A program made the position numbers and the translations under genes. The notes below the pieces were generated by a model. The model saw nothing but the letters and a program-made list of their open reading frames with translations, was not told where the DNA came from and did no database searches. 64,000 nucleotides of DNA from Paraburkholderia heleia NBRC 101817 (lineage in GTDB: Bacteria > Pseudomonadota > Gammaproteobacteria > Burkholderiales > Burkholderiaceae), in the NCBI RefSeq assembly GCF_000739775.1, contig NZ_BBJH01000030.1:1-64000 (forward strand), given 5' to 3'. Of the stretch, positions 8,948-17,385 are shown piece after piece (position 1 is the stretch's first letter; every line of letters starts with the position of its first letter).

Positions 8948-10399
8948 ATGAACCTGAAAGATGCATCGCTGCTGCAAACCAGCGCCTTCATCAACGGCGA
9001 ATGGCAAGGCGCCGAAGACGGCGCTACGTTCGAAGTGAAGAACCCCGCCACCGGCGCGGTCATCGGCACGGTGCCGCGCATGGGCGCCGCCGAAACACGC
9101 CGCGCGATCGCCGCGGCGAACGCCGCATGGCCGGCGTGGCGCGCGAAGACCGCGAAGGAGCGCAGCGTCATCCTGCGCAAGTGGCACGACCTGATGATGG
9201 AAAACGCCGACGACCTGGCGCTCATCCTCACGACGGAGCAAGGCAAGCCGCTAGCCGAGGCGAAGGGCGAGATCGGCTACGCCGCGTCGTTCCTCGAGTG
9301 GTTCGCGGAGGAAGGCAAGCGTATTTACGGCGACACGATCCCCACGCCCGCCAACGACAAGCGCATCGTCGTGACGAAGGAGCCCGTGGGCGTGTGCGCC
9401 GCGATCACGCCGTGGAATTTCCCCGCCGCGATGATCACCCGCAAGGTCGGCCCCGCGCTCGCGGCAGGCTGCCCGATCGTGCTCAAGCCCGCCGAAGCCA
9501 CGCCGTTCTCGGCGCTCGCGCTAGCCGTGCTGGCCGAGCGCGCGGGCGTGCCGCGCGGCGTGTTCAGCGTCGTGACGGGCGACCCGAAAGCGATTGGCGG
9601 CGAACTCACGAGCAACCCGACCGTGCGCAAGCTCTCGTTCACGGGCTCGACGCCAGTGGGCCGCCTGCTCATGAGCCAGTGCGCCTCGACGGTCAAGAAG
9701 GTCTCGCTGGAACTGGGCGGCAACGCACCGTTCATCGTGTTCGAAGACGCCGATCTCGATGCAGCCGTAGCCGGCGCCATCGCCTCGAAGTATCGCAACA
9801 GCGGCCAGACCTGTGTGTGCACGAACCGCTTCTACGTGCACGACGCCGTGTACGACGCGTTCGCGGCCAAACTGCGCGACGCGGTGGAAAAGCTCAAGGT
9901 CGGCCTCGGCACGGAGTCTGGCGTGACGCAAGGCCCGCTCATCAACGAAGCGGCCGTGCTGAAGGTGGAATCGCATATCGAAGACGCGCTCGCGAAAGGC
10001 GCTCAGGTGATCACGGGCGGCAAGCGCCACGCGCTCGGCCACGGCTTTTTCGAGCCGACCATCCTCACCGGCGTTACGCCCGCGATGAAGGTCGCGCGCG
10101 ACGAAACCTTCGGGCCGCTCGCGCCGCTGTTCCGCTTCTCGTCCGATGAAGAAGTGATCAGGATGGCGAACGATACCGAATTCGGACTCGCCGCCTATTT
10201 CTACAGCCGCGACATCGGCCGCGTGTGGCGCGTGGCCGAAGCGCTCGAATACGGCATGGTGGGCATCAACACCGGCCTGATCTCGAACGAAGTCGCGCCG
10301 TTCGGCGGCGTGAAGCAGTCCGGCCTTGGCCGCGAAGGCTCGCACTATGGCGTGGACGACTACGTGGTGATCAAGTACATGTGCATGGCGGGCATGTAA
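8948..10399 (+). CDS. gabD: NADP-dependent succinate-semialdehyde dehydrogenase
   Basis: A 483-residue aldehyde dehydrogenase that oxidises succinate semialdehyde from GabT to succinate. The general base is E255 in LELGGNAPF and the catalytic Cys is C289 in NSGQTCVC. The NAD(P) segment TPWNFPAAM is near residue 155 and FTGSTPVGR near 231. The length matches GabD. CGGAG precedes the ATG by 7 nt. Together with gabT it completes the GABA shunt, and two hairpins follow the gene. Confidence 0.95.
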   Translation: MNLKDASLLQTSAFINGEWQGAEDGATFEVKNPATGAVIGTVPRMGAAETRRAIAAANAAWPAWRAKTAKERSVILRKWHDLMMENADDLALILTTEQGKPLAEAKGEIGYAASFLEWFAEEGKRIYGDTIPTPANDKRIVVTKEPVGVCAAITPWNFPAAMITRKVGPALAAGCPIVLKPAEATPFSALALAVLAERAGVPRGVFSVVTGDPKAIGGELTSNPTVRKLSFTGSTPVGRLLMSQCASTVKKVSLELGGNAPFIVFEDADLDAAVAGAIASKYRNSGQTCVCTNRFYVHDAVYDAFAAKLRDAVEKLKVGLGTESGVTQGPLINEAAVLKVESHIEDALAKGAQVITGGKRHALGHGFFEPTILTGVTPAMKVARDETFGPLAPLFRFSSDEEVIRMANDTEFGLAAYFYSRDIGRVWRVAEALEYGMVGINTGLISNEVAPFGGVKQSGLGREGSHYGVDDYVVIKYMCMAGM

Positions 10400-10412
10400 C
10401 CGCCAGACGAAC

Positions 10413-10438
10413 AACGGGCGCCTTTCCTGGCGCCCGTT
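10413..10438 (+). terminator. Hairpin after gabD
   Basis: A perfect 10-bp stem, AACGGGCGCC/GGCGCCCGTT, with loop TTTCCT begins 14 bp after the gabD stop. It has no strong T-run. It probably works together with the second hairpin just downstream. Confidence 0.6.
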
Positions 10439-10452
10439 CGGATCGTATAAAG

Positions 10453-10483
10453 AAGCCGCGGATCAAGTCGATCCGCGGCTTTT
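10453..10483. terminator. Bidirectional intrinsic terminator between gabD and thiolase
   Basis: A perfect 12-bp stem, AAGCCGCGGATC/GATCCGCGGCTT, with loop AAGTC and a TTTT run on the plus strand. On the minus strand the stem is followed by CTTTATA. It lies between the convergent gabD and thiolase genes and can serve both. Confidence 0.8.
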
Positions 10484-10504
10484 ACAATTCAGAGCGACCA
10501 AAAA

Positions 10505-11707
10505 TCAGACGCGCTCGATAGCGATCGCAATCCCCTGGCCCACGCCGATACACATCGTGCAAAGCGCGAAGCGGCCTTGCGTGCGATGGAGCTGATACGT
10601 GGCGGTCGTCACGAGCCGCGCGCCGCTCATCCCGAGCGGATGGCCAAGCGCAATCGCCCCGCCGTTAGGGTTGACGCGAGGATCATCGTCGGCAACGCCG
10701 AGCATGCGCAGCACGGCGAGCCCTTGCGAAGCAAACGCTTCGTTTAACTCGATAACATCGAACTGGTCAATGGTCATGTTCAGACGCGCGAGGAGCTTCT
10801 GCGTAGCGGGCGCGGGACCAATACCCATCACGCGCGGCGCGACGCCAGCCGTCGCGATACCGAGGACGCGCGCACGCGGCACAAGCCCGAAACGCTTCGC
10901 GTTTTCCTCATTGGCGAGGAGCAGCGCGCACGCGCCGTCATTCACGCCCGAAGCATTGCCTGCCGTTACCGAGCCGTCCGGGCGCACGACGCCCTTGAGC
11001 TTGGCCAGCGCCTCGAGGCTCGTCTCACGCGGATGCTCGTCGCGCGAGAACACAATCGGATCGCCCTTCTTCTGCGCAATCGTCACCGCGACGATCTCTT
11101 GCGCAAGCGTGCCATCCGCCTGCGCGCGAGCCGCCTTCTGCTGGCTGCGAACCGCGAACGCATCCTGATCGGCGCGGCTCACGTTGTAGTCGACGGCGAC
11201 GTTTTCGCCCGTTTCCGGCATCGAGTCCACACCGTACTGCTGCTTCATCAGCGGATTGACGAAGCGCCAGCCAATCGTCGTGTCGTAGATCGCGGCGTCG
11301 CGAGCGAAGGCGCTCGCCGACTTGCCCATGACAAACGGCGCGCGGCTCATGCTTTCCACGCCGCCCGCAATCATCAGCCCGGTTTCGCCCGACTTGAGTG
11401 CGCGCGCGGCAATGCCCACGGCGTCCATGCCGGAGCCGCACAGGCGGTTCACCGTCGAGCCCGGCACAGCCTGCGGCAGGCCCGCCAGCAGCGACGACAT
11501 GCGCGCGACGTTGCGGTTGTCCTCGCCCGCCTGGTTTGCGCAGCCGTAGATGACGTCGTCGATCGCCGTCCAGTCCACGTCCTTGTTGCGCTCCATGAGC
11601 GCCTTGAGCGGAACGGCGCCGAGGTCGTCGGCACGAACCTGGGCAAGGGCGCCCGCGTAGCGGCCGATAGGCGTACGAACCGCGTCGCAGATGAATGCTT
11701 GCGCCAT
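10505..11707 (-). CDS. pcaF: 3-oxoadipyl-CoA (beta-ketoadipyl-CoA) thiolase
   Basis: A 400-residue thiolase. The acyl-accepting Cys is C90 in VNRLCGSGMDAV. The other active-site motifs are NEAFASQ, GHPLGMSGAR and the C-terminal CTMCIGVGQG. The N-terminus (FICDAVRTPIGRYAGAL) and the length fit the PcaF/PaaJ group, which cleaves 3-oxoadipyl-CoA to succinyl-CoA and acetyl-CoA at the end of the protocatechuate/catechol or phenylacetate pathway. The ATG at 11707 has AAGGAG 7 nt upstream. No pcaI, pcaJ or pcaD is beside it, so it is transcribed alone. A general acetyl-CoA acetyltransferase is the alternative. Confidence 0.82.
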   Translation of the reverse strand: MAQAFICDAVRTPIGRYAGALAQVRADDLGAVPLKALMERNKDVDWTAIDDVIYGCANQAGEDNRNVARMSSLLAGLPQAVPGSTVNRLCGSGMDAVGIAARALKSGETGLMIAGGVESMSRAPFVMGKSASAFARDAAIYDTTIGWRFVNPLMKQQYGVDSMPETGENVAVDYNVSRADQDAFAVRSQQKAARAQADGTLAQEIVAVTIAQKKGDPIVFSRDEHPRETSLEALAKLKGVVRPDGSVTAGNASGVNDGACALLLANEENAKRFGLVPRARVLGIATAGVAPRVMGIGPAPATQKLLARLNMTIDQFDVIELNEAFASQGLAVLRMLGVADDDPRVNPNGGAIALGHPLGMSGARLVTTATYQLHRTQGRFALCTMCIGVGQGIAIAIERV

Positions 11708-11927
11708 GTGAGTCTCCTTTCGATCGCAGACACCTGATGCGATCCCATGCAAAGATGATTGAGATTGACGGACTGCGCGGGCGAAAACGGGAGATCGAAC
11801 GCGCACGTCCCCGTGCGTTTTGTTCGACTGCCGAACCTATGATCGTTGATCGAACAATTTGACGGCCATAATAGGCGTGTCCTGGGACGGGTGTCAAGCA
11901 CGCGGGGCTGGCCCCAGAAACGAGAAA

Positions 11928-11957
11928 GCCGCACGGGACGAGTGCCCGTACGGCTTC
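11928..11957 (-). terminator. Intrinsic terminator downstream of cyoD
   Basis: Read on the minus strand, a stem AGCCGTACGGG/CCCGTGCGGCT (one central mismatch) is followed by TTCTCGTTT. It lies 45 bp beyond the cyoD stop and closes the cyo operon. No cyoE comes before it. Confidence 0.7.
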
Positions 11958-12001
11958 GCGGGTTCAGGCGGGCGCGAGGCGCCAGCCAGTGAGGCGAACG
12001 C

Positions 12002-12322
12002 TTAACGCGACATCATGAGCGCGCCGACGTTGTGCATGACCCACATGGTGCCGAAGATCAGGAACGCGACGGCGAGCACCGTGTATGCGAGCGACAGCAC
12101 GTTCCAGCCCTGCCCCGGCGACGTGTTCAGATGCAGGAAGAACACGAGGTGCACGACCACCTGCACGAAGGCGAGCACCGCGATCACGATCAAGGCCGTA
12201 GTGGCATCGAGCGTGCCGTGCAGAACGACGCCGAACGCGCCCGCGGTAAGCAGCACCGAAAGAATGAAGCCCGCCACATAGCTGCCGAGGCTGCCGTGCG
12301 ACTCCGCATGAGATTGAGCCAT
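12002..12322 (-). CDS. cyoD: Cytochrome o ubiquinol oxidase subunit IV
   Basis: A 106-residue inner-membrane protein with three hydrophobic helices at about residues 15-37, 42-64 and 75-97. It carries the family motif HLVFFLHLN and ends near MWVMHN. It is an assembly and stability subunit of the bo3-type quinol oxidase. Its ATG follows the cyoC TAA with no intervening base, and it is the last gene of cyoABCD. Confidence 0.93.
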   Translation of the reverse strand: MAQSHAESHGSLGSYVAGFILSVLLTAGAFGVVLHGTLDATTALIVIAVLAFVQVVVHLVFFLHLNTSPGQGWNVLSLAYTVLAVAFLIFGTMWVMHNVGALMMSR

Positions 12323-12934
12323 TTAGAGCACGCTCCCCAGATAGACAAAAGTAAACACGCAGATCCACACCACGTCGAGAAAATGCCAGAAGAGGCTCAG
12401 GCACGTGAGGCGGCGGATTTCCTGCTCGCCCAGTTCCCGTGCGCGAACCACCTGGATCATCATCACGAGCATCCACAGCAGGCCGAAGAAGACGTGCAGG
12501 CCGTGCGTGGCGACAAGCGTGAAGAACGACGAAAGGAACGCGCTGCGCTGCGGTCCGGCGCCTTCCGCGATCAGGTGCGAAAACTCGCGCAGTTCGAGCA
12601 CGAGAAACGACGCCCCCAGAATGAAGGTGACGGCGAGCCAGCCGAGCACCACGCCGTTCTTGCGCTGATGTGCGCCGAGCATCGCGAAGCCGTACGTGAT
12701 GCTTGAAAGCAGCAGCACGGCCGTTTCGAGCGCCACGCCTTGAATGTCGAACAGGTCCTTGCCCGTGGGGCCGCCCGCAAACTGGTGGCTCAGCACGCCG
12801 AACGTGGCGAACAGCGCCGCGAACAGCAGGCAGTCGGTCATCAGGTAGACCCAGAAGCCGAACACCGAGTGCGACTGCGGGTGATCGTGGTGATCGAGTT
12901 CGGCAAGGGTTGCCACATTGGTTTTCTGTAACAT
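12323..12934 (-). CDS. cyoC: Cytochrome o ubiquinol oxidase subunit III
   Basis: A 203-residue protein of the heme-copper oxidase subunit III family with five hydrophobic helices. It has FGFWVYLMTDCLLFAALFA near residue 25, ATHGLHVFFGLLWM at about 133-146 and LFWHFLDVVWI near 180. It belongs to the membrane quinol oxidase encoded by cyoABCD. Its start overlaps the cyoB stop by one base (TGATG), which indicates translational coupling. Confidence 0.94.
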   Translation of the reverse strand: MLQKTNVATLAELDHHDHPQSHSVFGFWVYLMTDCLLFAALFATFGVLSHQFAGGPTGKDLFDIQGVALETAVLLLSSITYGFAMLGAHQRKNGVVLGWLAVTFILGASFLVLELREFSHLIAEGAGPQRSAFLSSFFTLVATHGLHVFFGLLWMLVMMIQVVRARELGEQEIRRLTCLSLFWHFLDVVWICVFTFVYLGSVL

Positions 12935-14943
12935 CAGACTGCCTCCTCGGCGACCAGGTCACGCTTGGCCACGGCGGCGCCGGTGCCAAAGCGGCTTTCT
13001 TCGATCTCGCGGACCTTCGCGGCCGGAATGTAATAACCGTCGTTGTTGCCGAAGCTCTTGAGGATCACCGTCAGCGCGACGCCGACGAACCCGAGCACCG
13101 CCAGCCACGTGATGTGCCACACGGCCGCGAAACCCAGCACGAGGCTGAACATGCCGACGAAGAAGCCCGCCGACGTGTTCGACGGCATGTGGATGTCGCT
13201 ATATTTCGCGGCGAGCCCCGGACCGCGGCCGGCTTCCTTCATGTGCGCGAACGCGTCGATGTCGTCCACGTGCGGAATGACCGCGAAGTTATAGACGGCC
13301 GGCGGCGAGGACGTTGCCCATTCGAGCGTGCGGCCGTCCCACGGATCGCCCGTCACGTCCTTGCATTCGGCCTTGTTGCGGTTCACGAAGGCCATGACCC
13401 ACAGCAGGACCTGGAACACGATGCCGACCGCGATGATCGCCGCGCCAATTGCGGCGACGACGAAGTACGGATGCCATTCGGGCACGTCGTAGTGGTTGGT
13501 ACGGCGCGTTGCGCCCATGAAACCGAGCACGTAGAGCGGCACGAAGGCCACATAGAAGCCGACGAACCAGCACCAGAACGACGCCTTGCCGAGCTTTTCG
13601 CTGGGCTTGAGACCGAACACCTTCGGGAACCAGTACTGCAGGCCCGCGAGGTAGCCGAACACCACGCCGCCGATAATCGCGTTGTGGAAGTGAGCGACCA
13701 GGAAGAGCGAGTTGTGGAGCACGAAGTCCGCGCCCGGAATCGCGAGCATCACGCCGGTCATACCCGCGATCGAGAACGTCACCATGAAGCCGACGGTCCA
13801 GAGCACGGGCGCGGTGAAGTGCACACGGCCGCGATACATCGTAAACAGCCAGTTGAAGATCTTCACGCCGGTGGGAATGGCGATGATCATCGTCGCGATA
13901 CCGAAGAACGCGTTGACGTCGGCGCCCGCGCCCATTGTGAAGAAGTGGTGCGCCCACACGAGGAACGCCAGCACCATGATCGCGCACGAGGCGTAGACCA
14001 TCGTCTTGTAGCCGAACAGCGGCTTCTTGCAGAAGGTGGCCATCACTTCCGAATAGATGCCGAACGCAGGCAGCACGAGGATGTACACCTCGGGGTGACC
14101 CCACGCCCAGATCAGGTTCAGATACAGCATGGCGTTGCCGCCGAGCTCGTTCGTGAAGAAATGCGTGCCGACATAGCGGTCGAGGCCGAGCAGCGCCACC
14201 GCGATCGTGAGGATCGGGAACGTGGCCATGATGAGCACGTTCGAGCACAGCGCCGTCCACGTGAACACGGGCATCTTCATGAGCGTCATGCCGGGCGCGC
14301 GCATCTTGACGATCGTGACGAAGAAGTTCACGGCCGTGATCAGGGTGCCGACGCCGGAGAGCTGGACCGCCCAGATGTAGTAGTCCACCCCCACGTCTGG
14401 ACTGAACTGCAGTTCAGAGAGCGGCGGATACGCGAGCCAGCCCACCTTCGCGAACTCGCCGATCACGAGCGAGAGGTTGATGAGGATCGCGCTGATCGCC
14501 GTCATCCAGAACGAAAGCGAGTTCAGGAACGGGAACGCCACGTCGCGCGCACCGATCTGCAGGGGCACGACGAGGTTGAAGAAGCCGACCATGAGCGCCA
14601 TCGCCATGAAGAAGATCATGATGACGCCGTGCGCCGTGAAGATCTGGTCGAAGTGATGCGGCGGCAGATAGCCGGGCGAATCGAATGCCATGGCCTGCTG
14701 GATACGCATCATGACTGCGTCGGCGAAGCCGCGCACGAGCATGAGCACCGCCACGATCATGTACATCACGCCGATGCGTTTGTGGTCCACGCTCGTGAGC
14801 CACTCGGTCCAGATGTACTTCCACTTGCCGGTCACGGTAACAAGACCGAGCACGCCGACGACGATCAGCGCCATGAACGCCGCCGCGCCCATGATGATGG
14901 GCTGATCGAACGGGATCGCCTCTAATGTGAGTTTTCCGAACAT
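12934..14943 (-). CDS. cyoB: Cytochrome o ubiquinol oxidase subunit I
   Basis: The 669-residue catalytic subunit, which carries the low-spin heme and the heme-CuB centre, reduces O2 to water and pumps protons. The CuB/crosslink motif WGHPEVYILVLPAFGIYSE and the HH pair in VWAHHFFTMG are present, and HFHNAIIGG supplies the later heme ligands. The N-terminus (DQPIIMGAAAFMA) and TSVDHKRIGVMYM are typical of CyoB. Its length matches the bo3 oxidase, and it starts 5 bp after the cyoA stop. Confidence 0.97.
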   Translation of the reverse strand: MFGKLTLEAIPFDQPIIMGAAAFMALIVVGVLGLVTVTGKWKYIWTEWLTSVDHKRIGVMYMIVAVLMLVRGFADAVMMRIQQAMAFDSPGYLPPHHFDQIFTAHGVIMIFFMAMALMVGFFNLVVPLQIGARDVAFPFLNSLSFWMTAISAILINLSLVIGEFAKVGWLAYPPLSELQFSPDVGVDYYIWAVQLSGVGTLITAVNFFVTIVKMRAPGMTLMKMPVFTWTALCSNVLIMATFPILTIAVALLGLDRYVGTHFFTNELGGNAMLYLNLIWAWGHPEVYILVLPAFGIYSEVMATFCKKPLFGYKTMVYASCAIMVLAFLVWAHHFFTMGAGADVNAFFGIATMIIAIPTGVKIFNWLFTMYRGRVHFTAPVLWTVGFMVTFSIAGMTGVMLAIPGADFVLHNSLFLVAHFHNAIIGGVVFGYLAGLQYWFPKVFGLKPSEKLGKASFWCWFVGFYVAFVPLYVLGFMGATRRTNHYDVPEWHPYFVVAAIGAAIIAVGIVFQVLLWVMAFVNRNKAECKDVTGDPWDGRTLEWATSSPPAVYNFAVIPHVDDIDAFAHMKEAGRGPGLAAKYSDIHMPSNTSAGFFVGMFSLVLGFAAVWHITWLAVLGFVGVALTVILKSFGNNDGYYIPAAKVREIEESRFGTGAAVAKRDLVAEEAV

Positions 14944-14948
14944 GCTGC

Positions 14949-15842
14949 TTACCCCTTGGTCACGCAGGACGGGTCGAAATTCGTGACGTGCCCGTTGTTG
15001 TACTTCGCGATGATGTTATTGAAGAGCTTCGGGTCGACGGTCGAGAAGTACTGCACCGGCGCCTTCTCCTGCGGCTTCGCGACCGTTGCGTACTCGTCCA
15101 TCGAAAGCTGGGTGGACGACGTCTTCACCTTCTGCACCCACGCGTCGAAGTCCTGCTGGCTCGTTGCGAGCGTGCGGAACTTCATGTCCGAGAAGCCCTT
15201 GCCGCTGTAGTTGGACGAGAGGCCGTCGAAATCGCCCGCTTCGTCGGCGATCAGGTGGAGACGCGTTTGCATGCCCGCCATGGCGTAGACCTGGGTGCCC
15301 AGCTGCGGGATGAAGAACGAGTTCATCACCGCGTCCGACGTAATGCGGAAGTTGACCGGCGTGCCCACCGGCACGGCGAGCTGGTTCACCGAGGCGATGC
15401 CGAGGTCGGGATAGATGAAAAGCCACTTCCAGTCGAGCGCGACGACCTCGACGTTGATCGGCTTCACGCTCGACTCCAGCGGCTTGTACGGGTCGAGCTC
15501 GTGCGAGGTGCGCCACGTGAGGATGGCGAGGAACAGGATGATCGCGGCCGGAATGGCCCAGACCACCACTTCGATCGCCGTGGAGTGGGCCCACTTCGGC
15601 GCATAGGTCGCGTTGCGGTTCGAGGCTCGGTAGCGCCATGCGAACAGGAGCGTCAGGATGATGACGGGCACCACGACCAGCAGCATGGCCCATGTGGCCG
15701 TGAGGATGAGCGACTTCTCGGCCGCGCCTACGCTGCCCTTCGGGTCCAGCACGGCAAAATTGCCGCTGCACCCCGCAAGAGAAACGAGCAGCCCGCTGCC
15801 GAGGGGGATTAACCACCTTTTAAAGGCTTTTCTGTCTTTCAT
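14949..15842 (-). CDS. cyoA: Cytochrome o ubiquinol oxidase subunit II (lipoprotein)
   Basis: A 297-residue subunit II. I chose the ATG at 15842 because it gives a lipoprotein signal with lipobox LAGC at about residue 25. The upstream in-frame start has no signal character. Two membrane helices (about residues 43-68 and 90-108) precede a periplasmic cupredoxin-fold domain with VVALDWKWLFIYP and FFIPQLGTQVYAMAGMQ. As in other quinol oxidases, the CuA ligand set is absent. It is the first gene of cyoABCD, and its promoter must lie in the long spacer shared with the divergent iclR gene. Confidence 0.95.
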   Translation of the reverse strand: MKDRKAFKRWLIPLGSGLLVSLAGCSGNFAVLDPKGSVGAAEKSLILTATWAMLLVVVPVIILTLLFAWRYRASNRNATYAPKWAHSTAIEVVVWAIPAAIILFLAILTWRTSHELDPYKPLESSVKPINVEVVALDWKWLFIYPDLGIASVNQLAVPVGTPVNFRITSDAVMNSFFIPQLGTQVYAMAGMQTRLHLIADEAGDFDGLSSNYSGKGFSDMKFRTLATSQQDFDAWVQKVKTSSTQLSMDEYATVAKPQEKAPVQYFSTVDPKLFNNIIAKYNNGHVTNFDPSCVTKG

Positions 15843-16499
15843 GTTTGCCTGTTCTTCCGTTGTCCACCAAAACGCGTAACACCCAACACATTTGCATCGC
15901 AAATTCGCCACGCAAAATGCACCCGTATCGTATTCAGCGCGATTCTACGGAAAGCACCAATCTCAAAATTTGATCTCTGCTAAGGATTAGCCAGCGTGAC
16001 AAAGCTCGATCAGGCAAGCGCGACGGAAAGCCGCAAATATCTTTCCAATAGCTTTCATCCTGAAAACGCCCGCTGCACGCCGGTTTCGGCGCGAGGACCA
16101 GCGTGCGCGCGCAAGCGAAGAAGGGGACTAAGGGCACGCGCGGCGCAATCGAAGAAGGGGCGAAAAAATGCGCGACGTCATTCGAATTTCGTTACCACTG
16201 TTAACTCGCTTCATTTTGGGCTGAGCCGATATTCGGTTTTTATAGAGAAATTCACGCATCAATCATTTTTCGCCAAAAAATTAATTGACTAAAATCAAAC
16301 AGCCGGATGACAAATGATCCGGCGCGCGCATTTGACGCATGCCATGCCACGCCACACCCTCGATGTTGACCCGGGCGCCCAGCCCCGAAAGTTCGCGCCC
16401 GCCTCGCCCTCGCCGTTTTCGTCGCATGTTGGCGAAACCGATCGCTTGGGTTATCTTGATAGGTTCTTCAAGCGCCGCAGCAAGATCGAACGCCAGCCC
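15843..16499. other. Divergent regulatory region between cyoA and the IclR regulator gene
   Basis: A 657-bp spacer without a credible gene. The segment nearest cyoA and the stretch 16160-16300 are AT-rich. It carries an FNR/Anr-like site, annotated separately. In-frame codons upstream of 16500 belong to an extension that lacks a ribosome site. Confidence 0.6.
16285..16298. promoter_or_regulatory. Candidate FNR/Anr box
   Basis: TTGACTAAAATCAA matches TTGAT-N4-ATCAA with one mismatch in the left half. It lies in the spacer between cyoA and the IclR gene. Oxygen-responsive control of cyo genes by FNR-type regulators is established in enterics and pseudomonads, so the site is plausible. It is about 440 bp from the cyoA start, which weakens the case for direct control. 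Confidence 0.4.
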
Positions 16500-17324
16500 A
16501 TGAATTCTGCTTCCAGTGCCTCGCCAGACCGCTCCGCCGACCAGCAGGAAATTCCCGAAAAGCCAGGCGACTCCTATGTGCAGTCGTTCGCGCGCGGGCT
16601 TTCGGTAATCCGCGCGTTCAACGCCGAGCATCCCGAGCAGACCCTCACCGACGTCGCCGCCGCCACGGGCCTCACGCGCGCCGGGGCGCGCCGCATTCTG
16701 CTCACGCTGCAGACACTCGGCTACGTCGAAGCCGAAGGCCGGCTCTTTCGCCTTACCCCGCGCATTCTCGACCTGGGCTTCGCTTACCTCACGTCGATGC
16801 CGTTCTGGAATCTCGCCGAGCCGGTGATGGAGGAGTTGTCGCAAGAAGTGCACGAGAGCTGCTCGGCGGCCGTGCTCGACCGCACCGAGATTGTCTACGT
16901 GCTGCGCGTGCCCACGCACAAGATCATGACGATCAACCTCTCGATCGGCAGCCGCTTACCCGCATACTGCACCTCCATGGGGCGCGTGCTGCTCGCCTCG
17001 CTCGACGACGCCGCACTCGACGAAACGCTCGGCTCCTCGCCGCTCTATGCGCACACGGCGCGCACGGTCACCGACGTCGGCGAACTCAAGAAGATCATCG
17101 CTCAGGTGCGCCAGCAAGGCTGGGCCATCGTCGATCAGGAACTGGAAGGCGGCCTCATCTCGATCTCCGCGCCTATCCGCAACCGGCAGGGCCGCGTGAT
17201 CGCCGCGATGAACATTAGCGGCAACGCGCAGCGCACCTCGGCGAAGCAGATGGTGAAGACCTTCCTCGATCCGCTTCAGCACGCCGCGGCGCGTGTGTCC
17301 AGCATGGTCGCGCGGCGCACGTAA
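16500..17324 (+). CDS. IclR-family regulator of the PcaR/PobR type
   Basis: A 274-residue regulator. An N-terminal winged helix spans about residues 25-85 (SFARGLSVIRAF, LTDVAAATGLTRAGARRILLTL). It is followed by the IclR effector-binding domain (RLPAYCTSMGRVLLASLDD, QGWAIVDQELEGGLISISAPI). These segments resemble PcaR, PcaU and PobR, which control aromatic catabolism via beta-ketoadipate. The ATG at 16500 was chosen because the family starts shortly before the HTH and upstream codons are Pro/Arg-rich with no SD. The nearest possible target is the thiolase gene about 4.8 kb away. The ligand is not known. Confidence 0.8.
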   Translation: MNSASSASPDRSADQQEIPEKPGDSYVQSFARGLSVIRAFNAEHPEQTLTDVAAATGLTRAGARRILLTLQTLGYVEAEGRLFRLTPRILDLGFAYLTSMPFWNLAEPVMEELSQEVHESCSAAVLDRTEIVYVLRVPTHKIMTINLSIGSRLPAYCTSMGRVLLASLDDAALDETLGSSPLYAHTARTVTDVGELKKIIAQVRQQGWAIVDQELEGGLISISAPIRNRQGRVIAAMNISGNAQRTSAKQMVKTFLDPLQHAAARVSSMVARRT

Positions 17325-17385
17325 AGACGAGAGCGCAATCCGGCGCGACCAGGCAAGCCGCCCCGGCGCGCACGCTAGCGCCATT

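Noticed and set aside
7798..9246. 482-codon minus-strand frame across gabT and gabD
   Set aside because: It lies antisense to two certain genes and has Arg/His/Ala-biased composition.
12703..14925. Long open frame of 740 codons on the plus strand opposite cyoB
   Set aside because: It is the complement of a strongly supported cyoB gene. Its translation is His/Arg/Asp-rich with no family character, as is typical of antisense frames in high-GC DNA.
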